42,308 nucleotides of DNA from a virus. The stretch covers positions 1 to 42,308 of the IMG/VR virus record IMGVR_UViG_3300034103_002135; one strand, 5' to 3'. Within the stretch, counting starts at the first letter, position 1. Each line of letters begins with the position of its first letter. Positions 1 through 7,225 of the stretch are shown one piece after another. A model generated the notes under the pieces. That model was not told where the DNA came from. It made no database searches and saw only the letters and a program-made list of their open reading frames with translations. The position numbers were made by a program, and so were the translations under genes.

Positions 1-184
1 TGATCCCAGCACCGACCGCCAGGATGGTCTCTAAGACCAATTCCAGCCCGTTGTTGACGCCGCCCAGGATCGGCCCGGCCTGCATCAGGAACAGCGCGGT
101 CAGCAGCAGGCCGACCCAGATTTCCGGGGCGTAGCCGTGGTGGTCGATCCGGTGTCCCTGCTCGGGGCGGGTCAGTGCGCTCAT
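1..184 (-). CDS. Small membrane protein, 3' end beyond window
   Basis: The reading frame starts at ATG 184 and is still open at the left edge, so only the first 61 residues are visible. Two hydrophobic stretches can be seen, about residues 22-40 and 46-60, after a polar N-terminus with His-Asp-His-His. It lies one base beyond the stop of the next upstream gene (186-443), which is also a membrane protein, so the two are probably co-translated. Paired small membrane proteins in phages are often holins or accessory lysis proteins, but the recognised holin is elsewhere (25228-25536), so no function is assigned. Confidence 0.7.
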   Translation of the reverse strand, partial: MSALTRPEQGHRIDHHGYAPEIWVGLLLTALFLMQAGPILGGVNNGLELVLETILAVGAGI

Positions 185-185
185 C

Positions 186-443
186 TCAGTCGTCCTCGTC
201 CTCGGCGTCCTTCTCGGCGGCGTCCTTCTTGGCGCTGCTGTTGCGCTTGGCCTCGGTGGCGAACCAGACGCCGAAGGCGGCGACCAGAACCTGGTCGAGG
301 ATCGGCGGCGGGCTGGAGTCGAAGATTTGGAACCCCGTCCACAGCCCGGTCAGGCCGATGATCCCGAGCGTGGTCGAGCGGACAGCGGCCAAGGGGTTGC
401 GCCATCCGGCTGCCATCCTGCCCTCTTTCGTCCACCATGCCAA
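186..443 (-). CDS. Two-segment membrane protein with charged tail, holin-like
   Basis: An 85-residue protein with two hydrophobic segments, about residues 25-42 and 49-64, joined by a short turn containing SSPPP. The C-terminal tail of about 20 residues is made almost entirely of Lys, Asp, Glu and Ala. This size and topology resemble class II holins or phage inner-membrane accessory proteins, but no family signature is recognised. It sits directly upstream of another small membrane gene and downstream of the 596-aa protein. Confidence 0.7.
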   Translation of the reverse strand: MAWWTKEGRMAAGWRNPLAAVRSTTLGIIGLTGLWTGFQIFDSSPPPILDQVLVAAFGVWFATEAKRNSSAKKDAAEKDAEDEDD

Positions 444-473
444 TGCCGCCGTCTACTCGTCGCGGGTCGGGAA

Positions 474-2264
474 CTAGAACATCAACTCGTCGGGGAAGTC
501 CGGCAGCACCGCGGCGGCACGCCGGGAGGCGGTCGCCGGCGGCAGTCCGTGCTCAGCGGGAAGCGCCTTCTGAAGGGCGTCCTTGAGGTCCCATCCCTGA
601 TGGGGATGCAACGTCATGATGCTGCCGTTCCAGTTCCCGGCCTCCACCCCGACCTGCCTCAGCTGCTCGGCCAGGTCGTCATCGAAGGAGGCGTCATCGG
701 CCCACCCCGTGATGCCCTCGTGCAGGATCGCCGGGACCGGCGGCTCGTCGTTCATCTGCCCGGTGATCGGGTGCTGCCAGGAGGGCACCCAGGACGGGTG
801 CAGCTTCAGCCCGGCGCCGGACTCGTAGGCTTTCTGGCCGGAGGGGACCATCGGGTCCTTGCTGTCCTCGTCGCCGTAGCGGTTGTGCATCCACTGCCGG
901 ACCAGGTTCAGCGCCTTGCGCTGGGTCAGGTCGTCGAGCTGGCCGGAGGCGGTTCGGCGGCTGCCGAAGATGTGCCCGAAGTCGTCATCCGGGCCGTCGC
1001 CGCCGCCCATGAACTTGTTCAGGTCGGAGTAATCCACCCCGGAGTCGCGGACGCCGCCGTCACGGCTGCGCCCGGCGTGATCCAGCGAGTAGTAGTGCTT
1101 CTCGGCGGCGGCCTTGGCCTCATCGTGGGTCTTGTAGATGGTCTTGCCGTTGTTGCCCTGCCAGACGTGGTCGCCGTCACCCCACCCGTTGTCGCGGTGG
1201 TTTCCCGGCTCGCCGTCCACGTCGAACGGTTCGTAGGTCCAGATGCCGTAGCCCCAACCAAGCGGCGGTGACTTGAAGTCGATCGTCCCGCCCCGGCCGT
1301 TGGGGTTGGGTATGGTCGGCCTCTCGACGCTGGTCTGGATGAGGTCGCCCAACTCGGTGGTCGCCTCGTGGCCGGACTGCCCGTCGTCCTCGCCGAAGCC
1401 CTCGTACTTCCAGTCCAGGCCACCGCTGGACGCAGTGCGGGAGGCGCCGATCAGGCGCGGGTCAAAGGGGTCCTGCTCGGTATCGGGGTCCCAGGTGCCG
1501 TGGTGGCGATCCTTGGGCACCAGTTCGTCGATGTGGTGCAGTTCGTAGCCGGAGTCCGGCCACTCCACGGTCGCCATGTCGTGGTGGACATTGCCGTCAG
1601 GATCAACCGCCGGATGCTCCACGATCCTCCCGGCCAGGGGATGCGGTTCGGTGACCTCACCGGTGGTTTCGTCGGCCCAGTAAACTTCCTGGCCCTGGTG
1701 GATGGGATGGCTGTGTCGATTCCAGGCCGGGCGCTCAGGGGTGGTGGGCCGTGCCGCCATGCCGTGCTCACCCCTGCTCAGGGCGTCACTGATGTAGTCC
1801 TGGGAATCCTCCCAGGACATGCCCTCCCCGGCGGTCCGGCGGGCGTAGAACGGGTGGGTCTCGTAGTTGGCCTTGCCGCAGACCGGGCAGACCCCGTCGC
1901 GGAACTCGGCGGCGTCGGACTCGGCGCCGCAGTACGGGCAGTCGATGAACTCGTCCTCGTTGGCGGTGCGCTTGCTGCCCCTGAAGGCGCGGGCGCCGTC
2001 GTCGAGGAAGTCGGTCAGCAGCCGGTGCCGCCCGGCCAGCAACTCGAGGCGTGCCGCCTCGGCCTCCCCGGCTAGCTCCAGATGGGCGGCGGTCAGGCCG
2101 GACCGGGCATGGACCAGGACCCCGTCGGTGGCCGCCAGCCGGGCCTCGAGGGACTCCGGACTGCCGTCGAACCAACGGGTTCGGGCCTGCCGCCAGGGAG
2201 CGGCGACACGCTGCAGGGCACGCATCTGCGCGGCCAGGCGCAGGTCGTCTGCTGGCTTGAACAC
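474..2264 (-). CDS. 596-aa modular protein with zinc ribbon and repeated RTA motifs
   Basis: GTG start chosen because GAGGAGG lies just upstream. The family is not recognised. The N-terminal 95 residues are rich in Arg, Ala and Leu and probably helical. A zinc ribbon follows, with Cys pairs at 109/112 and 126/129. A middle part (about 205-260) is rich in His and Asp, and a C-terminal part (about 440-596) is probably globular. Five short basic motifs of the type (S/K/R)-R-(R)-T-A occur near residues 98, 142, 275, 436 and 581 and seem to separate the modules. They could be processing sites or docking motifs. This modular layout would fit a virion-associated or co-packaged protein, but that is inference. 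Confidence 0.85.
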   Translation of the reverse strand: MFKPADDLRLAAQMRALQRVAAPWRQARTRWFDGSPESLEARLAATDGVLVHARSGLTAAHLELAGEAEAARLELLAGRHRLLTDFLDDGARAFRGSKRTANEDEFIDCPYCGAESDAAEFRDGVCPVCGKANYETHPFYARRTAGEGMSWEDSQDYISDALSRGEHGMAARPTTPERPAWNRHSHPIHQGQEVYWADETTGEVTEPHPLAGRIVEHPAVDPDGNVHHDMATVEWPDSGYELHHIDELVPKDRHHGTWDPDTEQDPFDPRLIGASRTASSGGLDWKYEGFGEDDGQSGHEATTELGDLIQTSVERPTIPNPNGRGGTIDFKSPPLGWGYGIWTYEPFDVDGEPGNHRDNGWGDGDHVWQGNNGKTIYKTHDEAKAAAEKHYYSLDHAGRSRDGGVRDSGVDYSDLNKFMGGGDGPDDDFGHIFGSRRTASGQLDDLTQRKALNLVRQWMHNRYGDEDSKDPMVPSGQKAYESGAGLKLHPSWVPSWQHPITGQMNDEPPVPAILHEGITGWADDASFDDDLAEQLRQVGVEAGNWNGSIMTLHPHQGWDLKDALQKALPAEHGLPPATASRRAAAVLPDFPDELMF

Positions 2265-2313
2265 CGGCGGTCCTCCTCGTATATCTACCCCTTTGAGGAC
2301 CTGGCCGGATGAT

Positions 2314-2586
2314 TCACAGCACCGGGAGCTTCTTGTCGGCCTTGGCGTGCCTGACGTAGCGCAACTCGCTGGTGGAGGTCTGCGAATCCTCGTCGGCCAG
2401 CCGGTAGGCCAGCACCGCCAGCTTGTCGGCCAGCAGCACCCGCTTCCTGCCGGAGGCCAGCGCTATCACCTCGTTGTCGGCGGCCCGCCAGATGAAGAAC
2501 ATCCCGGGGATTTCGCCGCGCAGGTCGATGGAGGTCCGGTAGCCGTCCTGCTCGCCGCCGAACAACTGGATTTGCACCTCAGCCAT
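2314..2586 (-). CDS. Hypothetical 90-aa protein
   Basis: ATG start preceded by a GAGGAGG-type ribosome site. The protein alternates beta-type hydrophobic residues with charged ones and has no membrane segment, cysteine motif or recognised domain. It stands between the DUF732-like secreted protein upstream and the 596-aa protein downstream, with about 50-base gaps on both sides, so it has its own ribosome site rather than a coupled start. Confidence 0.75.
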   Translation of the reverse strand: MAEVQIQLFGGEQDGYRTSIDLRGEIPGMFFIWRAADNEVIALASGRKRVLLADKLAVLAYRLADEDSQTSTSELRYVRHAKADKKLPVL

Positions 2587-2639
2587 TTCGCCTCCTCGAT
2601 CCTCACCCTTTCAAGACCGAGGACCGGCCGGCGGCAGGG

Positions 2640-2984
2640 TCAAGCCGTCGACCCGCCCCGCTGGTCGAACTGGGGGCACAGGTTCTCCACCGCGACGACC
2701 ACGAAGGTGGCCGCGTCGTCCTTGTCCACGCTGAGGTCGGTGCTGCGGTAGATCATGGTCGCCACCTGCACGCCGTCGTAGCCGTCGTCCAGCGCCCGGC
2801 AGACCGCGTAGCCCTGGTTGAGCAGGCCCACGTCGCCGTAGGCCCGGTTGTACCAGCCCAGGTCGTGGACGGCGTCGAGGAAGCTCGACGAGTCGGCGTG
2901 CGCATCCGGGGCGGTGGCCGCCGCGATGGTGGTGCCCAGCACCGCGCACAGCGACCACCAGGCGATCCTGCGTCGGTCCATCAT
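2640..2984 (-). CDS. Secreted DUF732-like protein
   Basis: The N-terminus is a classical Sec signal peptide: basic MMDRRR, a hydrophobic stretch to about residue 24, and a likely cleavage site after AHA. The mature part of about 85 residues has the features of the mycobacterial DUF732 family of small exported proteins: an early Phe-Leu-x-x-Val pair, a Gly-Trp motif, and a Cys in a VCRALDDGY segment paired with a Cys near the C-terminus, so one disulfide is likely. The family is known mainly from mycobacterial genomes, which supports a mycobacterial host and suggests capture of a host gene. Its role in the phage is unknown; it would act outside the cytoplasm. Confidence 0.8.
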   Translation of the reverse strand: MMDRRRIAWWSLCAVLGTTIAAATAPDAHADSSSFLDAVHDLGWYNRAYGDVGLLNQGYAVCRALDDGYDGVQVATMIYRSTDLSVDKDDAATFVVVAVENLCPQFDQRGGSTA

Positions 2985-3190
2985 CAGACCCTCCTCACGT
3001 ACAGTTTCAGGGATAGTCGCCGGGCGTCCCCCTCGGTGTCCGGCCCCAGGTCGAGGAACGCCCGCCGGACGACCATCACCGCTGTGTCGTCGGCGGCGTG
3101 GATGACGTCGCCGGGGAAGGGCGGCCCGGACAGGTAGACCCGGCCCATCCTCCCCTTGTCGTTGTGGTCGATCAGGTCGGCGATGATCAC
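2984..3190 (-). CDS. Hypothetical 68-aa protein
   Basis: GTG start overlaps the stop of the esterase gene upstream in a GTGA pattern, so translation is probably coupled. The stop falls at the start codon of the secreted DUF732-like gene. The short sequence is beta-rich (VYLSG, TAVMVV, LSLKLYV) and has no recognised domain. It may be a small partner of the esterase, but only position suggests this. Confidence 0.6.
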   Translation of the reverse strand: MIIADLIDHNDKGRMGRVYLSGPPFPGDVIHAADDTAVMVVRRAFLDLGPDTEGDARRLSLKLYVRRV

Positions 3191-3780
3191 GGCACGATCA
3201 CGTACTCGGTGTTGCCGACCGTCCGGACGGTCTCGGCGGCCGGGCCGAACAGGTCGACGCCCCAGTAGTTGGTGTGGATCGAGCCGAACATCGCCAGCGC
3301 CTTGTTCTTGCCGTGCCTGGCCGGGTCGTAGTCGGCCCAGTTGTCGCCCCGCCGGGTCACGTCGCGGACCCGGTACTGGGTGGTGTCGGGGGTGACCTTC
3401 AGGGTCCAGGGCTGCCTGCCGTATTTCCGCTCGGGGTTGCCGATCAGGATGAACGACAGCCGTTCCGGGTCGGGGGCGTCGGCGCGGGAGGCGAACATCC
3501 GCAGCCACGTCCCGGCCACCTGGGCGCCCTGGGAGTAGCCCAGCACGGTCAGCGGCCCGTCCAGGGACCGGATCAGCCCGTCGAGGCGCCGGGCACCGAC
3601 CTGGATCGAGCCGGACGGCTTGTCGCCCGCGGACGGGTCGAGCATCGCCGGGTAGCGCACCTGGACCTGGGTCCGGCCGCCGGTCACCGCATAGCCGCGG
3701 CAGACCCGTTTCATGTAGTTGATCGTCTTGTCGACGCCCAGGTCCAGGGCGCTGACGGTCAGTACGGTGGTGCTCACCAT
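3187..3780 (-). CDS. Serine esterase of cutinase / PE-PPE type (second LysB-like enzyme)
   Basis: A 197-residue alpha/beta hydrolase. The nucleophile elbow is GYSQG with Ser83. Candidate acid residues are Asp146 or Asp150 in a RRGDNWADYD segment, and the candidate His is His169. This order and spacing fit cutinases, PE-PPE esterases and phage LysB enzymes, which cut ester bonds in cell-envelope lipids. There is no signal peptide and no peptidoglycan-binding domain, unlike the larger LysB at 24215-25231. The ATG at 3780 has GAAGGAG upstream and overlaps the previous gene's stop. It may help release mycolates or act on another lipid; substrate unknown. Confidence 0.8.
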   Translation of the reverse strand: MVSTTVLTVSALDLGVDKTINYMKRVCRGYAVTGGRTQVQVRYPAMLDPSAGDKPSGSIQVGARRLDGLIRSLDGPLTVLGYSQGAQVAGTWLRMFASRADAPDPERLSFILIGNPERKYGRQPWTLKVTPDTTQYRVRDVTRRGDNWADYDPARHGKNKALAMFGSIHTNYWGVDLFGPAAETVRTVGNTEYVIVP

Positions 3781-3959
3781 GCTCCTTCGTGTCGGGATCG
3801 CCAGGTGTCGCGGCTGACCGCGAGGTCGGCCACCCGCTGGCTCATGTCGGCCGCCTGCTGGCGCAGCTCGGCGATCTCCCTGCGCAGCTCGGCGACCTCC
3901 CGCAGGTGCCCGTCCAGTTCGGCGAGTACCTGCGGCCAGGTCGGGTCGGGATCGGTCAG
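3774..3959 (-). CDS. Short coiled-coil protein, start uncertain
   Basis: A frame of about 61 residues dominated by a heptad-like helix rich in Leu, Glu, Arg and Ala (LREVAELRREIAELRQQ). It overlaps the stop of the upstream winged-helix gene and runs into the start of the esterase. No ATG, GTG or TTG with a good ribosome site lies at its 5' end. A CTG at 3959 just after GGGAGGAG, or a TTG a few codons earlier, are the only candidates. It is kept because coding continues without a gap and the coiled coil is convincing. Confidence 0.5.
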   Translation of the reverse strand: MTDPDPTWPQVLAELDGHLREVAELRREIAELRQQAADMSQRVADLAVSRDTWRSRHEGAW

Positions 3960-4462
3960 GACTCCTCCCAACCCAGCTTGCGGTTCTCCAGGGCGGGACG
4001 CTCGGTGACCATGATCTTGACGCTCCTGCCCAGCGCGGTGACACGGTGCCTGCCGTTGCTGACCTTGTTGACCAGGGGCGTGGTGGTGTCGGTGCTGGGG
4101 CGCTTGGTGCGCAGCCGCCACACGATGGCGGCGGTGACGTTGACCGCCTTGCCCAGGGTTTGGGCGAGGGCGGCGGTGGTGATGCCCTCGGGGTTCTCCC
4201 GCAGGTGCCGCAGGGCCTGCGCCTCCTCATCGGTGAGGTGGACCGACGTGGGCCTGCGGCGGCGGGCGGCGGGCGCGGCGGCCTCCTCCATCTCCCCGAT
4301 GGTGAACAGCGAAATCTCCTGGCCGGGGTCGATGGCCTCCTCCTCGGTGGTGGCCCGGGGCGCGGGGGCGGGATCACCGGGCATCAGCCAGGGCACCACG
4401 GCGGCGATCTCTTCGCCGCCCTCGAGGTGGATGGTCATGCCGTTGGGTAGTTCGATCTTCAT
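3956..4462 (-). CDS. Protein with C-terminal winged-helix-like DNA-binding domain
   Basis: 168 residues. Residues 1-55 are acidic and Pro-rich with no clear fold. A basic RRRR patch at about 68-72 follows. From about 73 to 160 there is a helix-turn-helix and wing pattern: TDEEAQALRHLRENPEGITTAALAQTL is written here only in part as helix 1-2, then a recognition helix (VNVTAAIVWRLRTK) and a beta wing (RHRVTALGRSVKI). This resembles MarR or other winged-helix regulators. It may control phage transcription. The region upstream (4463-4553) would hold its promoter. Confidence 0.7.
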   Translation of the reverse strand: MKIELPNGMTIHLEGGEEIAAVVPWLMPGDPAPAPRATTEEEAIDPGQEISLFTIGEMEEAAAPAARRRRPTSVHLTDEEAQALRHLRENPEGITTAALAQTLGKAVNVTAAIVWRLRTKRPSTDTTTPLVNKVSNGRHRVTALGRSVKIMVTERPALENRKLGWEES

Positions 4463-4553
4463 GCGATCAGGGTCCTCTGTTCGGTGGGTGGAATCACCGT
4501 TCCCGGCGATGGATGGTGCTTATGCTACAGGGGCACCATAGCATGAGGGTGTC

Positions 4554-5009
4554 TCAACCCTGGATTTCTTGCAGTATTCGGCGTGCCTGCGTGGCGACGC
4601 TCACGGGGTCCGGCAGGGAACGGCAGCGGCCCATCGTGGTCAGGCTGTCCCGGCGCAGCCGGATCAGCGCCACCTCGATGGCGGTGCAGCCGCCGACGAG
4701 CACCCGCGTCATCAGCCAGGTCATCCCCTCCGGCGCCGGCGGGAGCCGGAAGGAGGTGTCGGACACGATGACCGGGAGGTTGCGGCCCCAGGCGGCGACC
4801 CACAGGTCGTGGCTCCAGCGGTCCGGGGCCCCCTGGAGGTGGCTCAACGGGGCGGCACTCTGGGTCGCGTCGGCCCAGGCCACCGAGGGCGGGCAGAACC
4901 GGTGGTCGGGGGTGTCGTCGTCGCAGCCGCAGTCCGGCAGCCCCGCATCCAGGTGCCACTGGGTGACCAGGTTCCGCCAGAACATCGCGGCGTTCTCATC
5001 GGCGGTCAC
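4554..5009 (-). CDS. Hypothetical 151-aa protein with a CxC cluster
   Basis: GTG start overlaps the stop of the upstream gene (GTGA). The protein is rich in Trp and has a cysteine cluster, GLPDCGCDDD followed by a further Cys about ten residues on, which may bind a metal. The C-terminal half alternates hydrophobic and basic residues. No family is recognised. The 91-base gap downstream to the winged-helix gene contains TGCTATGGT, a word also found at two other promoter-like sites. Confidence 0.7.
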   Translation of the reverse strand: MTADENAAMFWRNLVTQWHLDAGLPDCGCDDDTPDHRFCPPSVAWADATQSAAPLSHLQGAPDRWSHDLWVAAWGRNLPVIVSDTSFRLPPAPEGMTWLMTRVLVGGCTAIEVALIRLRRDSLTTMGRCRSLPDPVSVATQARRILQEIQG

Positions 5010-5233
5010 TGGCCGTCCCCCGCCAGTCGGGCGACGGCGGTGGCGAGCAGCGCCGCATAGGAGGCGGGCGAGCTGACGGTGAGGATGTGGGTCAGGGCGG
5101 CGACCTCGTCGGATTTGCCGCCGGTGGCGTATCCGGTTCGGGCCTGACCCCACCAGCCGATGAGCCTGTCGAGGGTGTCCTCGGCTTCGGCGTGGGCCTG
5201 GTCGGCGGCGGCGATGACGCCGGGGTCACTCAT
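5006..5233 (-). CDS. Hypothetical 75-aa helical protein
   Basis: Mostly Ala-, Asp- and Leu-rich, predicted helical, with a central GWWGQARTGY. No membrane segment or recognised motif. It overlaps both neighbours by a few bases and belongs to the run of tiny coupled genes from 8.3 to 4.5 kb. Confidence 0.7.
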   Translation of the reverse strand: MSDPGVIAAADQAHAEAEDTLDRLIGWWGQARTGYATGGKSDEVAALTHILTVSSPASYAALLATAVARLAGDGQ

Positions 5234-5408
5234 CTTGACGCCAGTCGGTGACGTAGCGGTGGATCAGGCCGACGGTGTCGCGGCGCAGACCCAGTTCGCG
5301 GATCACCGCGTCGGCCATCTCGTAATCGCACGACGCTGGCTCCATGCCCGGTTCGTCGCCGTCAGCTTGAGCTATCGCGTAGGCGATGCGGGTGCGGAGG
5401 TCACTCAT
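5226..5408 (-). CDS. Small LRTRIA-family protein (paralogue 1)
   Basis: 60 residues, starting MSDLRTRIAYAIAQADG and ending with an acidic ADAVIREL helix. The same pattern (LRTRIA, ADG, ADAVI) recurs in the gene two places upstream (5484-5699), so the two are paralogues. Small proteins of this style are common in mycobacteriophage genomes. Function unknown. The start overlaps the stop of the tiny membrane gene at 5405-5491 (ATGA). Confidence 0.75.
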   Translation of the reverse strand: MSDLRTRIAYAIAQADGDEPGMEPASCDYEMADAVIRELGLRRDTVGLIHRYVTDWRQDE

Positions 5409-5491
5409 CGTCGGCCTCCCCAGAAATGGATCAGGAGAGCGAGTGAGAACGCTGCTATGGCAATCATTCCCAGGTATGGATGGTCACTCAT
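5405..5491 (-). CDS. 28-aa single-pass membrane peptide
   Basis: A complete 28-codon frame beginning MSDHPYLGMIAIAAF and ending WGGRR. One hydrophobic segment covers about residues 7-23, and the C-terminus is basic. Its start overlaps the stop of the upstream gene and its stop overlaps the ATG of the downstream gene in ATGA style. That makes it part of a continuous coupled run and supports its being real despite its size. It separates the two LRTRIA paralogues. Confidence 0.65.
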   Translation of the reverse strand: MSDHPYLGMIAIAAFSLALLIHFWGGRR

Positions 5492-5699
5492 CGTCGGCCT
5501 TCCAGTCGGTGCTGGACTCAGGTATAAGAACCATGATCACCGCGTCGGCCCTGAGCAGATACCCGTCCTGGGCAGGCTGCGACCACTCATTCCAGGGCAT
5601 CCCGTCCGCGTCGGCCAGCGCGGCGGCGATGCGGGTGCGGAGGTCAATGTTCGACAACGGCGGTTTGTCGGACATTCCACCCATAGCAATGTCAGTCAT
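5484..5699 (-). CDS. Small LRTRIA-family protein (paralogue 2)
   Basis: 71 residues; the core (LRTRIAAALADADG and ADAVIMVL) matches the paralogue at 5226-5408. Start taken at ATG 5699, which overlaps the upstream stop (ATGA); an internal ATG nine codons later (MSDKPPLS) would give a product more like the paralogue. Function unknown. Confidence 0.75.
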   Translation of the reverse strand: MTDIAMGGMSDKPPLSNIDLRTRIAAALADADGMPWNEWSQPAQDGYLLRADAVIMVLIPESSTDWKADDE

Positions 5700-6073
5700 T
5701 CGCCATTGCCTGTCAGTCCTAACTTTCGCGCTGAGCGTGGCTCGCGGGCAGCATCGTGGTCAACCCACCCGAGCCGAACCTCGTTATCGCCCACGCCAAT
5801 TATCAGCAGCGGGTCGCCCTCGGCCAGGGCGTTCAGGGCGGCCAGCACCAGCCGGTCGCGCAACAAATCCGGCGTCTCGCCGCCGCTCATCGGGGCACCA
5901 CCAGCTCGCAGGAACCCCCACCGGGCCATCCGCTCGCGGAGCCGGTGCAGCGCCCGGGCGCGGGCCTCGTCCTCGGTGTCGGCGACGGCGAAGTCGGTCA
6001 CCCCGTCCTGCTCGGCGATGGCCAGGTGCTGGCCGTCGCCGTAGCGGGTGACGGTCATCGTCAGGGCGCTCAT
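5696..6073 (-). CDS. Hypothetical 125-aa protein
   Basis: Starts MSALTMTVTRYGDG. The N-terminal 50 residues read as beta strands followed by a helix (DEARARALHRLRERM). The C-terminal half holds a helix and a beta hairpin (DPLLIIGVGDNEVRLGWV). No recognised family. Both ends overlap neighbouring genes by four bases, so it is translated as part of a coupled set. Confidence 0.75.
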   Translation of the reverse strand: MSALTMTVTRYGDGQHLAIAEQDGVTDFAVADTEDEARARALHRLRERMARWGFLRAGGAPMSGGETPDLLRDRLVLAALNALAEGDPLLIIGVGDNEVRLGWVDHDAAREPRSARKLGLTGNGE

Positions 6074-6159
6074 GGCCGCTCCCCGTTGAGGATCAGCCAG
6101 ACCGCCAGCACCAGCGCCATCCCGGCCCCGATCATGGTCACCGCCCCGGCCCCGGTCAC
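6070..6159 (-). CDS. 29-aa single-pass membrane peptide
   Basis: GTG start overlapping the upstream stop (GTGA); stop overlapping the downstream ATG. The peptide is one hydrophobic helix (about residues 8-24, GAGMALVLAVWLILN in part) with a short GERP tail. Coupling on both sides supports it. One of several comparable membrane peptides in this block. Confidence 0.6.
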   Translation of the reverse strand: MTGAGAVTMIGAGMALVLAVWLILNGERP

Positions 6160-6284
6160 TCCCCGGCTTCCTCTTCGTCCCGGGCCTTTTCCAGGGACGA
6201 GAACAGCCCCGACAGGACGGCGCCGAACTCGTCGCCGTTCCGGGCCGCGTCCAGCCGTTCCGCGGCGGTCCTGGGTTCAGGCAT
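6156..6284 (-). CDS. Hypothetical 42-aa acidic helical protein
   Basis: Starts MPEPRTAAERLDAARNGDEF, with a predicted amphipathic helix and a charged tail ending in Glu. Overlaps the 3' end of the Lys-rich gene upstream by eight bases and the GTG of the next peptide. No family recognised. Confidence 0.6.
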   Translation of the reverse strand: MPEPRTAAERLDAARNGDEFGAVLSGLFSSLEKARDEEEAGE

Positions 6285-6477
6285 CCCCCTTCTCCTTCTT
6301 CTCGGCCTTCTTCTCGGCCTGCTTCTCGTTGCGCCACCCCAGGTAGTCCCGGGCCTCCCCCTCGGCGTAGAACACCGCGACGATCCGGGCCAGGTTGGGG
6401 TCATAGATCGGCCAGGTCGGTTCGGGGTCGTCGTCGATCTCCAGCGGCTCAAACGTCCACGGTTCGGTGATGCTCAT
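6277..6477 (-). CDS. Hypothetical 66-aa protein with Lys/Glu-rich tail
   Basis: An acidic, Pro- and Trp-rich N-terminal half (EPLEIDDDPEPTWPIYD), then a helix, then a highly charged KQAEKKAEKKEK tail. No recognised domain. Coupled to the upstream gene by an ATGA overlap at 6474-6477. Confidence 0.7.
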   Translation of the reverse strand: MSITEPWTFEPLEIDDDPEPTWPIYDPNLARIVAVFYAEGEARDYLGWRNEKQAEKKAEKKEKGDA

Positions 6478-6707
6478 GCGGCGGGTTCCTTTCGGGCATC
6501 GCGCTCGGCCACCCTGGCCAGGTGCCGGGCGATCATGGCCTGGGCGTCGGTGAAGGTGTCCAGGCGGCGCACCTCCTGGCGGCAGGCGACGCCCCGGAAG
6601 ACCACCGCCCAGTGCCGGCCCCAGTCGGCGTCCCGGACGTACTCGATCTCCAGGGCCTGCCCGGGGTGCTTCAGCGGGGTGCTGTGCCAGAGGTAGCGGT
6701 CAGTCAT
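6474..6707 (-). CDS. Hypothetical 77-aa protein
   Basis: Begins MTDRYLWHSTPLKHPG; a beta-rich middle (HWAVVFRGVACRQEV) and a C-terminal helix (DAQAMIARHLARVAERDARK). The ATG shares its first base with the last base of the upstream stop. No family recognised. Confidence 0.75.
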   Translation of the reverse strand: MTDRYLWHSTPLKHPGQALEIEYVRDADWGRHWAVVFRGVACRQEVRRLDTFTDAQAMIARHLARVAERDARKEPAA

Positions 6708-6895
6708 CAGTCGTGGGCCTCATTGTGGATGTCAGCGTAAACGCGGGATAGGGTGATTCCCCGGCGCGGCACGCGGTTCGGGGTGAAGAATGCCCTCTTG
6801 GCGTCACTCCAGCAGACGGGGCAGCGGTTCGGCTGGCCGTGGTTGGCCTCGTCGTCGATGCCGTGCCAGCCGTTGCGGTGGTTGATGTTGCTCAA
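6707..6895 (-). CDS. Small putative zinc-binding protein, TTG start
   Basis: TTG 6895 is preferred because GAAGGAGGT lies at the right distance upstream; a longer in-frame ATG at 6940 has no such site. The 62-residue product has a His/Cys pattern (NHGQPNRCPVCW) that could form part of a zinc site, then a basic stretch with Arg-Arg-Gly. First gene after the promoter-like site at 6936-6964. Confidence 0.7.
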   Translation of the reverse strand: MSNINHRNGWHGIDDEANHGQPNRCPVCWSDAKRAFFTPNRVPRRGITLSRVYADIHNEAHD

Positions 6896-6935
6896 TGGTC
6901 TACCTCCTTCTTGGTGCAGCAAGGATGCTATCACT

Positions 6936-6964
6936 GCCATAGGACAGCAACAGGATGAAAAGAG
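6936..6964 (-). promoter_or_regulatory. Promoter-like site with conserved spacer word (variant)
   Basis: Minus strand: -10-like TATGGC and a poor -35 (CTCTTT), with a 17-base spacer holding TCATCCTGTTG, a variant of the spacer word shared by promoters elsewhere in the window. It lies between the stop of 6965-7225 and the TTG start of 6707-6895. Confidence 0.4.
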
Positions 6965-7225
6965 CTAGTTGCGGGTCGACCACACCTTGACGGCGGCCGA
7001 CCGTAGTCCCTGGGCCAGCCGGTGGGAGTCGGTGCGCGGGATGAACTGCGCCAGCAGCCGGGTGATGGAGTAGGCGGTCTCATGGGCACGCTCGGGGGTG
7101 AACTTCAACTCGGTGAGGGTCACGTCGCGGCTGTCGGCGACCACCAGCCGGATCGGGAACTCGGTGTCGGGGACATACGGGTTGCACTCCACCCGGATGC
7201 GGAACGCCGTGGTCTGGTCGCTCAT
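6965..7225 (-). CDS. Hypothetical 86-aa protein
   Basis: Beta-rich N-terminal half (FRIRVECNPY, IRLVVAD, VTLTELKF), then a helical C-terminal part (AHETAYSITRLLAQFI). No recognised family. ATG overlaps the stop of the upstream 44-aa gene (ATGA). Confidence 0.75.
   Translation of the reverse strand: MSDQTTAFRIRVECNPYVPDTEFPIRLVVADSRDVTLTELKFTPERAHETAYSITRLLAQFIPRTDSHRLAQGLRSAAVKVWSTRN

Noticed and set aside
3187-4377. 396-residue version of the second esterase
   Set aside because: The first 199 residues are Pro/Arg shadow sequence over two other genes; ATG 3780 has a good ribosome site.
4501-4553. Promoter with the shared spacer word near 4530
   Set aside because: CCCCTGTAGCATAAG resembles the word but the box spacing does not fit a -35/-10 pair, so it was not listed as a feature.
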